A DNA stretch of 64,000 nucleotides, from NCBI RefSeq assembly GCF_006742205.1, contig NZ_AP019721.1:558001-622000 (forward strand). The letters run 5' to 3'. The DNA comes from Staphylococcus epidermidis. GTDB lineage: Bacteria; Bacillota; Bacilli; Staphylococcales; Staphylococcaceae. Made by a program: the position numbers and the translations under genes. This document shows positions 9,231 through 17,449 of this stretch, piece after piece. Below the pieces are notes generated by a model. That model was not told the DNA's origin. It did not search any database and saw only the letters and a list, made by a program, of their open reading frames with translations. The number at the start of each line of letters is the position of its first letter. Position 1 is the first letter of the stretch.

Positions 9231-10265
9231 ATGTTGGAGCAAACTGATTTAAGTTTAGAGCAATTACTTAAGAATTATTATGAAACCACGAACGAGAAAA
9301 TTGTATTTGTTAATAGACAAGGCAAAATTATTGCTATGAATGACGCAGCAAAAGATATTTTAACTGAGGAAGATAATTATAATGCTATGACAAATGCGAT
9401 TTGTCATCGATGCGAAGGATACTCTAATGAATATGATGTACAATCGTGTAAAGATTGTTTTTTAGAGACAACGCAATTACAACATTCCAATTTCCAAGTA
9501 TTTATGAAGACAAAAGATAATGAAATTAAGCCTTTTACAGCTATGTATCAAAATATTGATGAACAAAGAGGTATTAGTGCATTTACCTTACAGAATGTGG
9601 CGCCTCAGATTGAAAGGCAAGAAAAAATGTATCAACAAAAAATGTTACATCGTTCAATTCAAGCACAAGAAAATGAACGAAAGCGTATTTCTAGAGAATT
9701 ACATGATAGTGTAATACAGGATATGCTCAATATAGATGTTGAACTAAGGCTTTTGAAGTATAAGCACAGGGATAAGGTGTTAGCTGAAACATCTCAACGT
9801 ATAGAAGGCTTATTATCACAGCTTATTGATGATATTAGAAATATGTCTGTTGAATTAAGACCTTCTTCTCTCGACGATTTAGGCATTGAAGCAGCTTTTA
9901 AATCATATTTTAAACAGTTTGAAGAAAATTATGGTATGCATATTAAATATGATTCGAACATTAAAGGCATGCGTTTTGATAATGAAATTGAAACAGTTGT
10001 GTATCGTGTAGTTCAAGAGGGTGTATTTAATGCTCTAAAATATGCTGAGGTTAATGAAATTGAGGTAAGTACGCATAGTGATGGCAAGCAGCTTGTAGCA
10101 GAGGTTGTGGATCGAGGTAAAGGGTTTAGTTTAGATCATCACCCTAAAGGCTCTGGACTTGGATTGTACGGAATGAGAGAACGTGCAGAATTAGTTAACG
10201 GTCATGTTAATATAGAGACACATATTAATAGAGGTACTATAATTACATTAGATATACCGATTTAA
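9231..10265 (+). CDS. nreB: Oxygen-sensing histidine kinase NreB ([4Fe-4S] PAS domain)
   Basis: NreB is a cytoplasmic sensor kinase whose N-terminal PAS domain carries an oxygen-labile [4Fe-4S] cluster; in its absence of oxygen it phosphorylates NreC. From ATG 9231 (AGGTGG at 9220-9225) the four ligands are Cys58, Cys61, Cys73 and Cys76 (C-X2-C-X11-C-X2-C), nearly the same positions as in S. carnosus. The phosphoacceptor is His158 in [13 protein letters not shown] (HisKA_3). The HATPase region near the C-terminus has [13 protein letters not shown]. No membrane segments are seen, as expected. A GTG at 9222, directly after nreA, is possible but too close to the RBS. Confidence 0.95.
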   Translation: MLEQTDLSLEQLLKNYYETTNEKIVFVNRQGKIIAMNDAAKDILTEEDNYNAMTNAICHRCEGYSNEYDVQSCKDCFLETTQLQHSNFQVFMKTKDNEIKPFTAMYQNIDEQRGISAFTLQNVAPQIERQEKMYQQKMLHRSIQAQENERKRISRELHDSVIQDMLNIDVELRLLKYKHRDKVLAETSQRIEGLLSQLIDDIRNMSVELRPSSLDDLGIEAAFKSYFKQFEENYGMHIKYDSNIKGMRFDNEIETVVYRVVQEGVFNALKYAEVNEIEVSTHSDGKQLVAEVVDRGKGFSLDHHPKGSGLGLYGMRERAELVNGHVNIETHINRGTIITLDIPI

Positions 10266-10293
10266 GTTGATGATGTAAGTTGGGGGAATTGAA

Positions 10294-10950
10294 GTGAAAA
10301 TAGTTATAGCGGATGACCATGCAGTTGTTAGGACAGGATTTTCAATGATATTAAATTATCAAGAAGATATGGAAGTTGTTGCAACTGCAGCTGACGGGGT
10401 TGAAGCTTATCAAAAAGTGTTAGAACATCGACCAGATGTTTTAATTTTAGATTTGAGCATGCCGCCAGGAGAGTCAGGCTTAATCGCAACCAGTAAAATT
10501 TCTGAAAGTTTTCCTGATACTAAAATTTTAATACTTACGATGTTTGATGACGAAGAATATTTATTTCATGTGTTAAAAAGTGGTGCTAAAGGATACATTT
10601 TAAAAAATTCACCTGATGAGCAATTAATATTGGCCGTACGTACAGTATATCAAGGTGAAACTTATGTTGATATGAAATTGACGACGTCTTTAGTCAATGA
10701 GTTTGTCAATCAATCACAAACGGATGAAGTGTCATCATCTTCAGATCCATTTAAAATTTTATCGAAACGAGAGTTAGAAATATTACCTCTTATAGCAAAA
10801 GGCTATGGCAATAAAGATATTGCAGAAAAGTTGTTTGTATCGGTGAAAACGGTAGAGGCACATAAAACGCATATTATGACGAAACTAAATTTAAAGAGTA
10901 AACCTGAATTAGTTGAATATGCCTTAAAGAAAAAATTATTAGAATTTTAA
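10294..10950 (+). CDS. nreC: Nitrate/oxygen response regulator NreC (LuxR family)
   Basis: NreC is the partner of NreB and activates narG, nir and narT under oxygen limitation. The receiver domain has the acidic pair D7-D8 and the phosphoacceptor Asp53 (VLILDLSMP). The C-terminal LuxR-type helix-turn-helix covers roughly residues 150-210 ([22 protein letters not shown]). The start is GTG 10294, after GGGGGAA at about 10282-10288. The length of 218 residues is typical. It is followed by a clear terminator, ending the nar-nre transcript. Confidence 0.95.
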   Translation: MKIVIADDHAVVRTGFSMILNYQEDMEVVATAADGVEAYQKVLEHRPDVLILDLSMPPGESGLIATSKISESFPDTKILILTMFDDEEYLFHVLKSGAKGYILKNSPDEQLILAVRTVYQGETYVDMKLTTSLVNEFVNQSQTDEVSSSSDPFKILSKRELEILPLIAKGYGNKDIAEKLFVSVKTVEAHKTHIMTKLNLKSKPELVEYALKKKLLEF

Positions 10951-10972
10951 ATGTATATCATGATTGATTATT

Positions 10973-11010
10973 AGGGCTTACTTAGTCTATGACTAAGTAG
11001 TCCTTTTTTT
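10973..11010 (+). terminator. Terminator after nreC
   Basis: ACTTAGTC at 10980-10987 and GACTAAGT at 10991-10998 form a perfect 8-bp stem with a 3-nt loop. Flanking bases extend the pairing, and a run of seven T follows (11004-11010). Confidence 0.88.
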
Positions 11011-11044
11011 GTACCTTTATATAGGGAAAAATAAAAGTAAAATC

Positions 11045-11169
11045 AGGGTATGTCCTTATGTTCATATTTTCACAAACATATTAAAATGAATTTGTGATTG
11101 GTACTTTGTTTATAATTTTGTTTTATATTATTAATTTTGACCTCTTATTAAGCTCTCACAAAGTACCAA
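11045..11169. promoter_or_regulatory. narT upstream region: NreC-like palindrome and an 11-bp inverted repeat
   Basis: AGGGTATGTCCT at 11045-11056 mirrors AGGACATTCCCT upstream of narG. Further down, TTGGTACTTTG (11098-11108) and CAAAGTACCAA (11159-11169) form perfect 11-bp arms separated by 50 nt of AT-rich sequence that should contain the narT promoter or leader. The first element is a candidate NreC site. The role of the second is unknown; it could be a leader hairpin or a regulator site. Confidence 0.45.
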
Positions 11170-11206
11170 TACACCTTATAATTAAATCAGATGAAGGTGA
11201 ATTAAA

Positions 11207-12370
11207 ATGAACATGAAAAAGGGTGTTTCTCAGCTTACGTTACAGACATTGAGTTTGGTCGCAGGCTTTATGGCATGGAGTATCATTTCTCCATTAATGC
11301 CATTTATTTCACAAGATGTTGATATTTCTCCAGGACAAATATCTGTCATTTTAGCTATTCCTGTTATTTTAGGTTCTGTACTACGTGTACCATTTGGGTA
11401 CTTAACTAACATTGTAGGAGCGAAATGGGTGTTTTTCTGGAGTTTTATTGTACTATTACTTCCAATTTTTCTTTTAGGTCAAGCTCAATCACCCGGTATG
11501 CTAATGTTATCAGGATTCTTTCTAGGAATTGGTGGCGCAATTTTTTCAGTAGGTGTTACTTCAGTACCTAAATACTTTTCAAAAGACAAAGTTGGTTTAG
11601 CAAATGGTATATATGGTGTAGGTAATATTGGTACTGCAGTTTCATCATTTTGTGCCCCAGTGTTAGCAGGTGCAATTGGCTGGCAAAATACAGTTCGTAG
11701 TTATTTAATTATTCTAAGTATATTTGCAATTTTAATGTTTTTTTTAGGAGATAAAAATGAGCCGAAAGTGAAGATTCCTTTGATGGCTCAAGTCAAAGAC
11801 CTATCTAAGAATTATAAGTTGTATTATTTAAGTTTGTGGTATTTTATTACTTTTGGAGCTTTTGTGGCTTTTGGGATTTTTTTACCGAACTTTCTAGTTG
11901 ATCATTTTAGTATTGATAAAGTGGATGCAGGTATTCGTTCAGGTATATTTATAGCACTAGCGACGTTCTTAAGACCGGTTGGTGGTGTTATAGGTGATAA
12001 ATTTAATGCAGTACAAGCGCTTATCATCGACTTCGTGATAATGATTATTGGTGCGCTTATATTAAGCTTATCTAGTCATATTGTTCTGTTTACGATAGGC
12101 TGTTTAGCAATTAGTATCTGTGCAGGTATAGGTAATGGTTTAATATTTAAATTAGTACCTTCATACTTTTCTAAAGAAGCAGGTTCAGCGAATGGTATTG
12201 TATCCATGATGGGAGGACTAGGCGGTTTCTTCCCACCACTGGTGATTACTTTTGTAACGAGTATCACTGGTTCAAGTCATCTCGCTTTCTTCTTCTTGGC
12301 TATATTTGGTGTAATTGCTCTTATTACAATGATTCATTTAAATAAAAAAGAAAAAGCTATTCGTATATAA
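11207..12370 (+). CDS. narT: Nitrate/nitrite transporter (MFS, NarK family)
   Basis: This is a 387-residue major facilitator with about 12 membrane helices, of the NarK/NarT nitrate-nitrite porter group. It supplies nitrate to NarGHI. Family glycine-rich nitrate signatures are visible, such as [12 protein letters not shown] near residue 139 and [12 protein letters not shown] near residue 332. Basic loops characteristic of the MFS follow helix 2 (RVPFGYL). The start ATG 11207 has GAAGGTGAA upstream. It is monocistronic, with its own regulatory region and a terminator at 12379-12427. Separation from narGHJI-nreABC but with a shared upstream motif fits the NreC regulon. Confidence 0.93.
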
Positions 12371-12378
12371 ATAAAAAT

Positions 12379-12427
12379 TGTGTCCTAAGGTGAGCATTAA
12401 AGTGTGTTCAAATTAGGGCACATTTTT
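12379..12427 (+). terminator. Terminator after narT
   Basis: TGTGTCCTAA (12379-12388) pairs with TTAGGGCACA (12413-12422) and is followed by TTTTT. The remaining 650 nt up to sarZ are AT-rich. I see only a repeated AAGCTTACTTT (about 12963 and 13042) there and no credible gene. Confidence 0.75.
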
Positions 12428-13074
12428 GTTTAATATCAAAATAAAATATTCAAAAAATTTTGCTATTTTTCGTTTCATTAAAATGAAATAACTAACAGTC
12501 AGTTTTCATACACATACTGAACCAAAGACTATCAATGAATTAGGAAACAATCATCCTTTCAAGACATTGGCAGTCGATAGATCATTTTAAAAAATACGTA
12601 TATCTTAATGTTTTAACATAATTCCATGTTGTCATATATGTGAATAACTGATTTTACAATCACACCCTCTACTTTCATTAAAATAGCTATACAATTGCTT
12701 CTTTCAACCTCCATTATATGAAGGGAAACAAACAACACACATCTTGATAGTCTATTTAAATACCACCTTAATTCACATTTTTAGATGTTAAAATGGATAA
12801 TTATTAAAATATCTATAATCATTCATTAATGGTCTTTACAATGCTTGTAATTAATAGAGTATAGATAAAGTGATGTAACTTGCAAAAAAAGAGGTATTTA
12901 GATAAGTTTAGTAGGAATTAGGTGCAAAAAAATATACTGACTGTACGAGAGAATAAGACAAAAGCTTACTTTAGACATACTATTACTATTAAATTGTATC
13001 GCTATTGCTAAAGTTGAAAGTTTTGTTGTATTTGTATTTAAAAAGCTTACTTTTGTCTCTAGTCTCTATAAGTA

Positions 13075-13521
13075 TCACTTTTCCACTGTTTTATCAAAAT
13101 TTTTCGTTACAAAATTTTGCAAGTCTTCAACTAAATTTTGGGTTTCTTCTTGAGTAATATTAAATTCATTAAAAACACTTTGTGAAATATCAGATAGAAC
13201 ATTTTGAATATCCTTGCCACGTTCTGTTAAAGAAATTTGAAGGTTCCGTTCATCTTGTTCTTCACGAGTTCGAATGACATAATTCTTTTTCTCTAATTTT
13301 TTTAATAATGGTGTCAGCGTGCCAGAATCCAAGAAGACTCTTTCGCCTAGTTTTTTAATGTTAAGTTTCTCATCATCTTCTATCGCCATTAATACAATAT
13401 AACCTGTGTATGTAAGACCATACTCTTTTAGGTAATCTGTATATTTTTTGATGATTTCTTTAGAGGAAACATAAAATAAAAAACATAATTGTTTGCTCAA
13501 ATAACTATTCTCTACATACAT
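13075..13521 (-). CDS. sarZ: MarR/SarA-family redox-responsive regulator SarZ
   Basis: This 148-residue winged-helix protein matches SarZ, a global regulator of virulence, metabolism and stress that senses oxidation through a single cysteine. That residue is present as Cys13 in [11 protein letters not shown]. The recognition region ([19 protein letters not shown]) and the wing ([15 protein letters not shown]) follow the MarR pattern. Position beside narT is conserved in staphylococci. MgrA is the nearest relative; the N-terminal [13 protein letters not shown] and the genomic place favour SarZ. It is transcribed towards narT and away from a nitroreductase gene. Confidence 0.92.
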   Translation of the reverse strand: MYVENSYLSKQLCFLFYVSSKEIIKKYTDYLKEYGLTYTGYIVLMAIEDDEKLNIKKLGERVFLDSGTLTPLLKKLEKKNYVIRTREEQDERNLQISLTERGKDIQNVLSDISQSVFNEFNITQEETQNLVEDLQNFVTKNFDKTVEK

Positions 13522-13684
13522 TTAATCACTCCTTGTTAAGGTAACAATATTATGAAGCGTATCACTTGTCAAGTATTGATCTCATCACTATAATTCAAAT
13601 TGCTTTAAATTAAATTTATCAAATATTTGAATGAGTTTAATTTGATAATAAAACAATTTTTTAAAAAATGGAGGAGTACGAAAA

Positions 13685-14314
13685 TTGACACGTATAAATG
13701 ATTTTAACGAAGTGCTTAACAGTAGAAAATCAGTAAAGGTATTTGATGAGAATTATAAAATTCCTCGAGAAGAAATGGATGAAATCATTACTAAAGCAAC
13801 TAAAGCACCATCATCGGTTAATATGCAACCATGGAGAATTGCTGTTGTAGAAAGTGATGAAATGAAAGAAAAAGTTAAAGAATCATTTGGATTCAATTCC
13901 AGACAGTTAACAACATCCTCAGCTATGTTAATTATTTTTGGAGATTTACAAAACTACGAAAAAGCTGAACAGATTTATGGCGATGCTGTAGAACAACAAT
14001 TGATGACAGAAGATATCAAAGCACAACTGTTAGATTGGATATTACCCTATTATAAAAACTTATCTAGAGAAGGCATGAAAGATATTGTGAATATAGATAG
14101 TAGTTTAATGGCAATGCAATTAATGCTTACAGCGAAAGCTCATGGATACGATACAAACCCTATTGGCGGCTTCGATAAAGAAAATATTGCGGATATTATC
14201 GGTTATGATTCTGACAGATATCTGCCAGTTTTAGCGATTGCTATAGGTAAAAAAGCACAAGATGCACACGATTCAGTGAGACTTCGAATTGATGATGTAA
14301 GGGAGTTTTTATAA
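13685..14314 (+). CDS. Nitroreductase-family flavoprotein
   Basis: This 209-residue protein belongs to the FMN-dependent NAD(P)H nitroreductase family. The N-terminal RKSVKVFD and KAPSSVNMQPWRI segments (residues about 13-55) bind FMN, and the C-terminal NPIGGFD is also typical. The physiological substrate is unknown; quinones or nitro-compounds are reduced by relatives. The start is TTG 13685, 10 nt after GGAGG (13670-13674). It is divergent from sarZ, sharing a 160-nt intergenic region, so SarZ control is plausible but not shown. Confidence 0.85.
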   Translation: MTRINDFNEVLNSRKSVKVFDENYKIPREEMDEIITKATKAPSSVNMQPWRIAVVESDEMKEKVKESFGFNSRQLTTSSAMLIIFGDLQNYEKAEQIYGDAVEQQLMTEDIKAQLLDWILPYYKNLSREGMKDIVNIDSSLMAMQLMLTAKAHGYDTNPIGGFDKENIADIIGYDSDRYLPVLAIAIGKKAQDAHDSVRLRIDDVREFL

Positions 14315-14437
14315 AACTTCTCAAAATTTTCACATTTACAAACGAACATTTTGTTACAATTTAACTAAATCTTTCTTTTCTATACGAATTAATCGTTTAT
14401 AATTGTGTGTGATAAGATAAAAGGAGTTTCTATAATA

Positions 14438-14803
14438 ATGAGTAAGAAACAGGTTATTTTTAGGGTAATCATTATTTTGATTATCTCTCTAATATTAGCA
14501 ATTGCATTTTTCTTTGGACTCAAAGCTTATCAAGGTCATAAAAATCTTGAACTGATTGATAGCTATATGAGCGACCATCATCTTAATGATAAAGTGAAAA
14601 AAGACAAAACATCATATAGCACTAAAAAGGGGCTATACTATAAAGAAGTCGTTTTCAAAGATGAACCTAACGTGACATATGTGATTCAACCTATCAGTAC
14701 TTCAAAAGGAATATTCATTGAAGGTTTTGATAGCGAAACGAAGAAAAGTATTAAAAAAGCAAAACATAGTGATTTTGATCAAAAATATAAACCTTCTAAA
14801 TAA
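14438..14803 (+). CDS. Small membrane-anchored DUF3139-like protein
   Basis: This is a 121-residue protein with one N-terminal membrane helix (residues about 7-29) and a lysine-rich extracellular domain of about 90 residues. It resembles the DUF3139 family of staphylococcal exported proteins; no function is known. ATG 14438 is chosen because AAGGAG at 14421-14426 lies 11 nt upstream. The open frame continues to 14405. It has its own terminator downstream. Confidence 0.75.
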   Translation: MSKKQVIFRVIIILIISLILAIAFFFGLKAYQGHKNLELIDSYMSDHHLNDKVKKDKTSYSTKKGLYYKEVVFKDEPNVTYVIQPISTSKGIFIEGFDSETKKSIKKAKHSDFDQKYKPSK

Positions 14804-14809
14804 AGGATT

Positions 14810-14848
14810 AACACACAGTTTTATTTAAACATAGAACTGTGTGTTTTT
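14810..14848 (+). terminator. Terminator after the DUF3139-like gene
   Basis: AACACACAGTT (14810-14820) pairs with AACTGTGTGTT (14835-14845) and is followed by T residues. Confidence 0.8.
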
Positions 14849-14967
14849 AGTGTTGTTTTTAATAGGAAGAAATGCAGCATGCATGTATTTTTAATAAAAA
14901 AATTATATAGCTATTTTGATATTATCTGATATAATTAAGTGATGTCAGATGAAGGGGAGTTTGCATA

Positions 14968-16248
14968 ATGGCTCTATTCAAGAAAAAAATAAGTCTACCA
15001 ACGCAAGTAATTATTGCTTTGGTACTCGGTGTCATCGCTGGTCTATTACTATATGGACAAGATGATGTTGCAAATTATATTAAGCCATTTGGTGATGTGT
15101 TCTTAAATTTAATTAAGATGATCATCATTCCGATTGTATTTTGTTCATTAGCCTTATCTATTTCAAATTTAGGGGATTCTAAAAAGGTAGGAAGCTATGG
15201 ATGGAAAGCAATCCTTTATTTTGAGATTATTACAACTATCGCTATAGGTTTAGGTCTTATCATTGGTAATCTATTCAAACCAGGTTCAGGTCTAGATCCA
15301 GATAAATTACCTAAAGGCGATATTACTAAATATCAATCATCTGCACATTCAGCAGAACAAGCGACTACTTATGGTAATCATCTTATAGATACATTAGTTC
15401 ATATTGTGCCAACGAATTTATTTGAATCTATGGCAAAAGGTGAGTTATTACCGATTATCTTTTTCGCAGTATTTTTTGGATTAGGATTAGCTGCGATAGG
15501 AGAAAAAGCAGAACCCGTTAAAGGATTCTTAAATGGTACTTTAGAAGCTGTATTTTGGATGATCAATAAAATTTTAAAATTAGCTCCAATTGGAGTATTT
15601 GCATTTATCTGTACGACAGTAATGACTTTTGGTGCTTCTGCATTAATTCCATTATTTAAATTATTAGTTGTTGTAGTATTTGCTATGGTTTTCTTTGTTA
15701 TTGTAGTATTAGGAATTGTTGCAAGAATGGTTGGAATAAGTATTTTTTCAATCATGAAGATACTTAAAAGTGAATTGTTACTTGCCTTTTCTACTTCAAG
15801 TTCAGAAGCAGTATTGCCGATTATGATGAAGAAAATGGAACGCTTTGGTTCGCCAAAAGATGTTACTTCATTTGTTATTCCTATCGGTTATTCATTTAAT
15901 TTAGATGGCTCAGCTTTATATCAATCTATAGCTGCTTTATTTGTTGCTCAAATGTATGATATACATTTATCATTAACTGAACAACTTGTATTAATGGCCA
16001 CACTTATGATTGCTTCAAAAGGTATGGCTGGGGTGCCAGGCGTATCTATTGTAGTTTTATTAACAACATTAACTTCTATGAACATAACAGCACAAGGTCT
16101 TGCTTTAATTATTGGTATTGATCGTTTATTAGATATGGTTCGTACATGTGTTAATGTTATTGGTAATGCACTATCAACAGTTGTTATTGCTAAGTGGGAA
16201 AACGTCTATGATAAAGAGAAAGGTCAAAACTACTTAAATTCAATTTAA
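14968..16248 (+). CDS. gltT: Dicarboxylate/amino acid:cation symporter (DAACS, GltP/GltT type)
   Basis: This 426-residue membrane protein belongs to the proton or sodium/glutamate-aspartate symporter family. Family marks are the serine-rich reentrant loop AFSTSSSEAVLP (residues about 272-283), the substrate/Na motif SFNLDGSALYQ (about 309-319) and SKGMAGVPGVS (about 351-361). Eight helices plus two hairpins are expected. The start ATG 14968 has GGGGAG 11-16 nt upstream. It is monocistronic. Substrate is most likely glutamate/aspartate, but C4-dicarboxylates cannot be excluded from sequence. Confidence 0.88.
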   Translation: MALFKKKISLPTQVIIALVLGVIAGLLLYGQDDVANYIKPFGDVFLNLIKMIIIPIVFCSLALSISNLGDSKKVGSYGWKAILYFEIITTIAIGLGLIIGNLFKPGSGLDPDKLPKGDITKYQSSAHSAEQATTYGNHLIDTLVHIVPTNLFESMAKGELLPIIFFAVFFGLGLAAIGEKAEPVKGFLNGTLEAVFWMINKILKLAPIGVFAFICTTVMTFGASALIPLFKLLVVVVFAMVFFVIVVLGIVARMVGISIFSIMKILKSELLLAFSTSSSEAVLPIMMKKMERFGSPKDVTSFVIPIGYSFNLDGSALYQSIAALFVAQMYDIHLSLTEQLVLMATLMIASKGMAGVPGVSIVVLLTTLTSMNITAQGLALIIGIDRLLDMVRTCVNVIGNALSTVVIAKWENVYDKEKGQNYLNSI

Positions 16249-16271
16249 AAAATTTATATATCTGACATTTT

Positions 16272-16310
16272 AGAGCCACTTACAATCTATGATTGTTAGT
16301 GGCTCTTATG
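16272..16310 (+). terminator. Terminator after gltT
   Basis: AGAGCCACT and AGTGGCTCT flank ACAATC-TAT-GATTGT, giving a long hairpin at 16272-16306. Confidence 0.8.
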
Positions 16311-16337
16311 CATTTTTGAAAAAATGTAAATTTAAAA

Positions 16338-16378
16338 AGCACAAAAATGATTTTTTAGTTTAAAATCATCTTTGTGCT
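16338..16378 (-). terminator. Terminator for the minus-strand DUF4889 gene
   Basis: AGCACAAAAATGATTTT (16338-16354) pairs with AAAATCATCTTTGTGCT (16362-16378), one mismatch, with flanking A/T runs. It faces the convergent gene at 16414-16764. Confidence 0.7.
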
Positions 16379-16413
16379 AAATTGTTCTAATTTAAATGCA
16401 AGTTTTAATACTT

Positions 16414-16764
16414 CTACATTCCGTGTTTCATATTACCCATATCATGGATTTTTGACATTAAACCATGAGGTACGTCATCGTGATTAACTTTCTTAACTTT
16501 AGTAATTTTTCCAGTTTTTTCATCTTTAAAGAGCATCACAAAATCTTCTTTTTTAACTGATACATTAGCATCTTTAGGTAATTCTACGTTTTTTTCAATT
16601 TTTTCATTTTTAGTATTTATCATTTTATCAATAGTCGTGCTATCTTTCATAATACCGTAGTATGATTCTTTCTTACCACCCACGAACATCATGATTACTA
16701 GTACAATACAAACGATAATCATAATTGTGATAAGACCTATGCCTAATCCTTTTTTATTTTTCAT
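16414..16764 (-). CDS. DUF4889-like small membrane protein
   Basis: This is a 116-residue protein with a lysine start, one membrane helix (residues about 7-28), and a charged domain ending in a His/Met-rich tail (SKIHDMGNMKHGM). It resembles the staphylococcal DUF4889 family. No function is known. The His/Met-rich tail could bind metal, which is inference only. The start ATG 16764 is preceded by AAAGGAG. It is a single gene between two hairpin terminators. Confidence 0.75.
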   Translation of the reverse strand: MKNKKGLGIGLITIMIIVCIVLVIMMFVGGKKESYYGIMKDSTTIDKMINTKNEKIEKNVELPKDANVSVKKEDFVMLFKDEKTGKITKVKKVNHDDVPHGLMSKIHDMGNMKHGM

Positions 16765-16903
16765 TATTGAAAACTCCTTTATCTATATTAATTCATTTAT
16801 ACATAATTTTAAGTCATTTTGCAATTATATATTGTAGTATAAAGAAAATAAAGTTTATAAAATAGAGCTTGATGATATGAATGACAATAAATAGACAATA
16901 AAT

Positions 16904-16938
16904 AACCGCATCATAATCTAAAATGATTATAATACGGT
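16904..16938 (-). terminator. Terminator for the PNPOx-fold gene
   Basis: ACCGCATCATAATC and GATTATAATACGGT form a 14-bp imperfect stem with a 7-nt loop, 17 nt past the stop at 16955. Confidence 0.65.
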
Positions 16939-16954
16939 AAATTTTGATATTATT

Positions 16955-17377
16955 TTATAACTCAATTGTAGCTGGCGTATCTAGTTCATCATCATTCATT
17001 AATTTAATTGAACGAGGTATAAATTTGAGTACACATAATTCAGGATCTTCTTTTGAATTGAAAAATGTTTTGTCTTGAGTTTCCCATAACCAATCAATAA
17101 CTTTTTGATTTTTGACAACTTCTATAGTGGCATCTATTTCAACAAAGCTATTGTTTGTTGTTTCGTTATAGCCTAATAAAATATGAGCATCAGGATTATT
17201 TTCTATTTCTTCGACTTTTAGTGAATTGATATTCGTTTTTGTATATAAGTTTAAGTCATCGTTGTAAAAGACCATATATCTGCTATTAGGTTTATTATGA
17301 TGTGCTGTTGATAGGACACCAATTTTTGAAGAATTTAATACTTTTTCTATTGCTTTTGTCACTTGTTGTTTATTCAA
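16955..17377 (-). CDS. Pyridoxamine 5'-phosphate oxidase-fold protein (general stress protein 26-like)
   Basis: This 140-residue protein has the split-barrel flavin-binding fold of the PNPOx/GSP26 family (SKIGVLSTAHHNKPNSRYM near the N-terminus, then a strand-rich core). Members bind FMN or F420 and are often stress-linked; the substrate is unknown. I place the start at TTG 17377 (protein begins MNKQQVTKAIEKVL) because AAGGAG lies 9 nt upstream and staphylococcal homologues begin there. The frame extends to an ATG at 17419. It sits directly downstream of rsp on the same strand, with a 70-nt gap. Confidence 0.8.
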   Translation of the reverse strand: MNKQQVTKAIEKVLNSSKIGVLSTAHHNKPNSRYMVFYNDDLNLYTKTNINSLKVEEIENNPDAHILLGYNETTNNSFVEIDATIEVVKNQKVIDWLWETQDKTFFNSKEDPELCVLKFIPRSIKLMNDDELDTPATIEL

Positions 17378-17449
17378 AATTATCATCTCCTTATTATTGT
17401 ATATATCCTTATCACACATAATTTAAACGAAACAACCTTATGATGATTT

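Noticed and set aside
12430..13074. Small gene in the narT-sarZ gap
   Set aside because: No frame with an RBS or plausible composition was found; only short AT-rich repeats.
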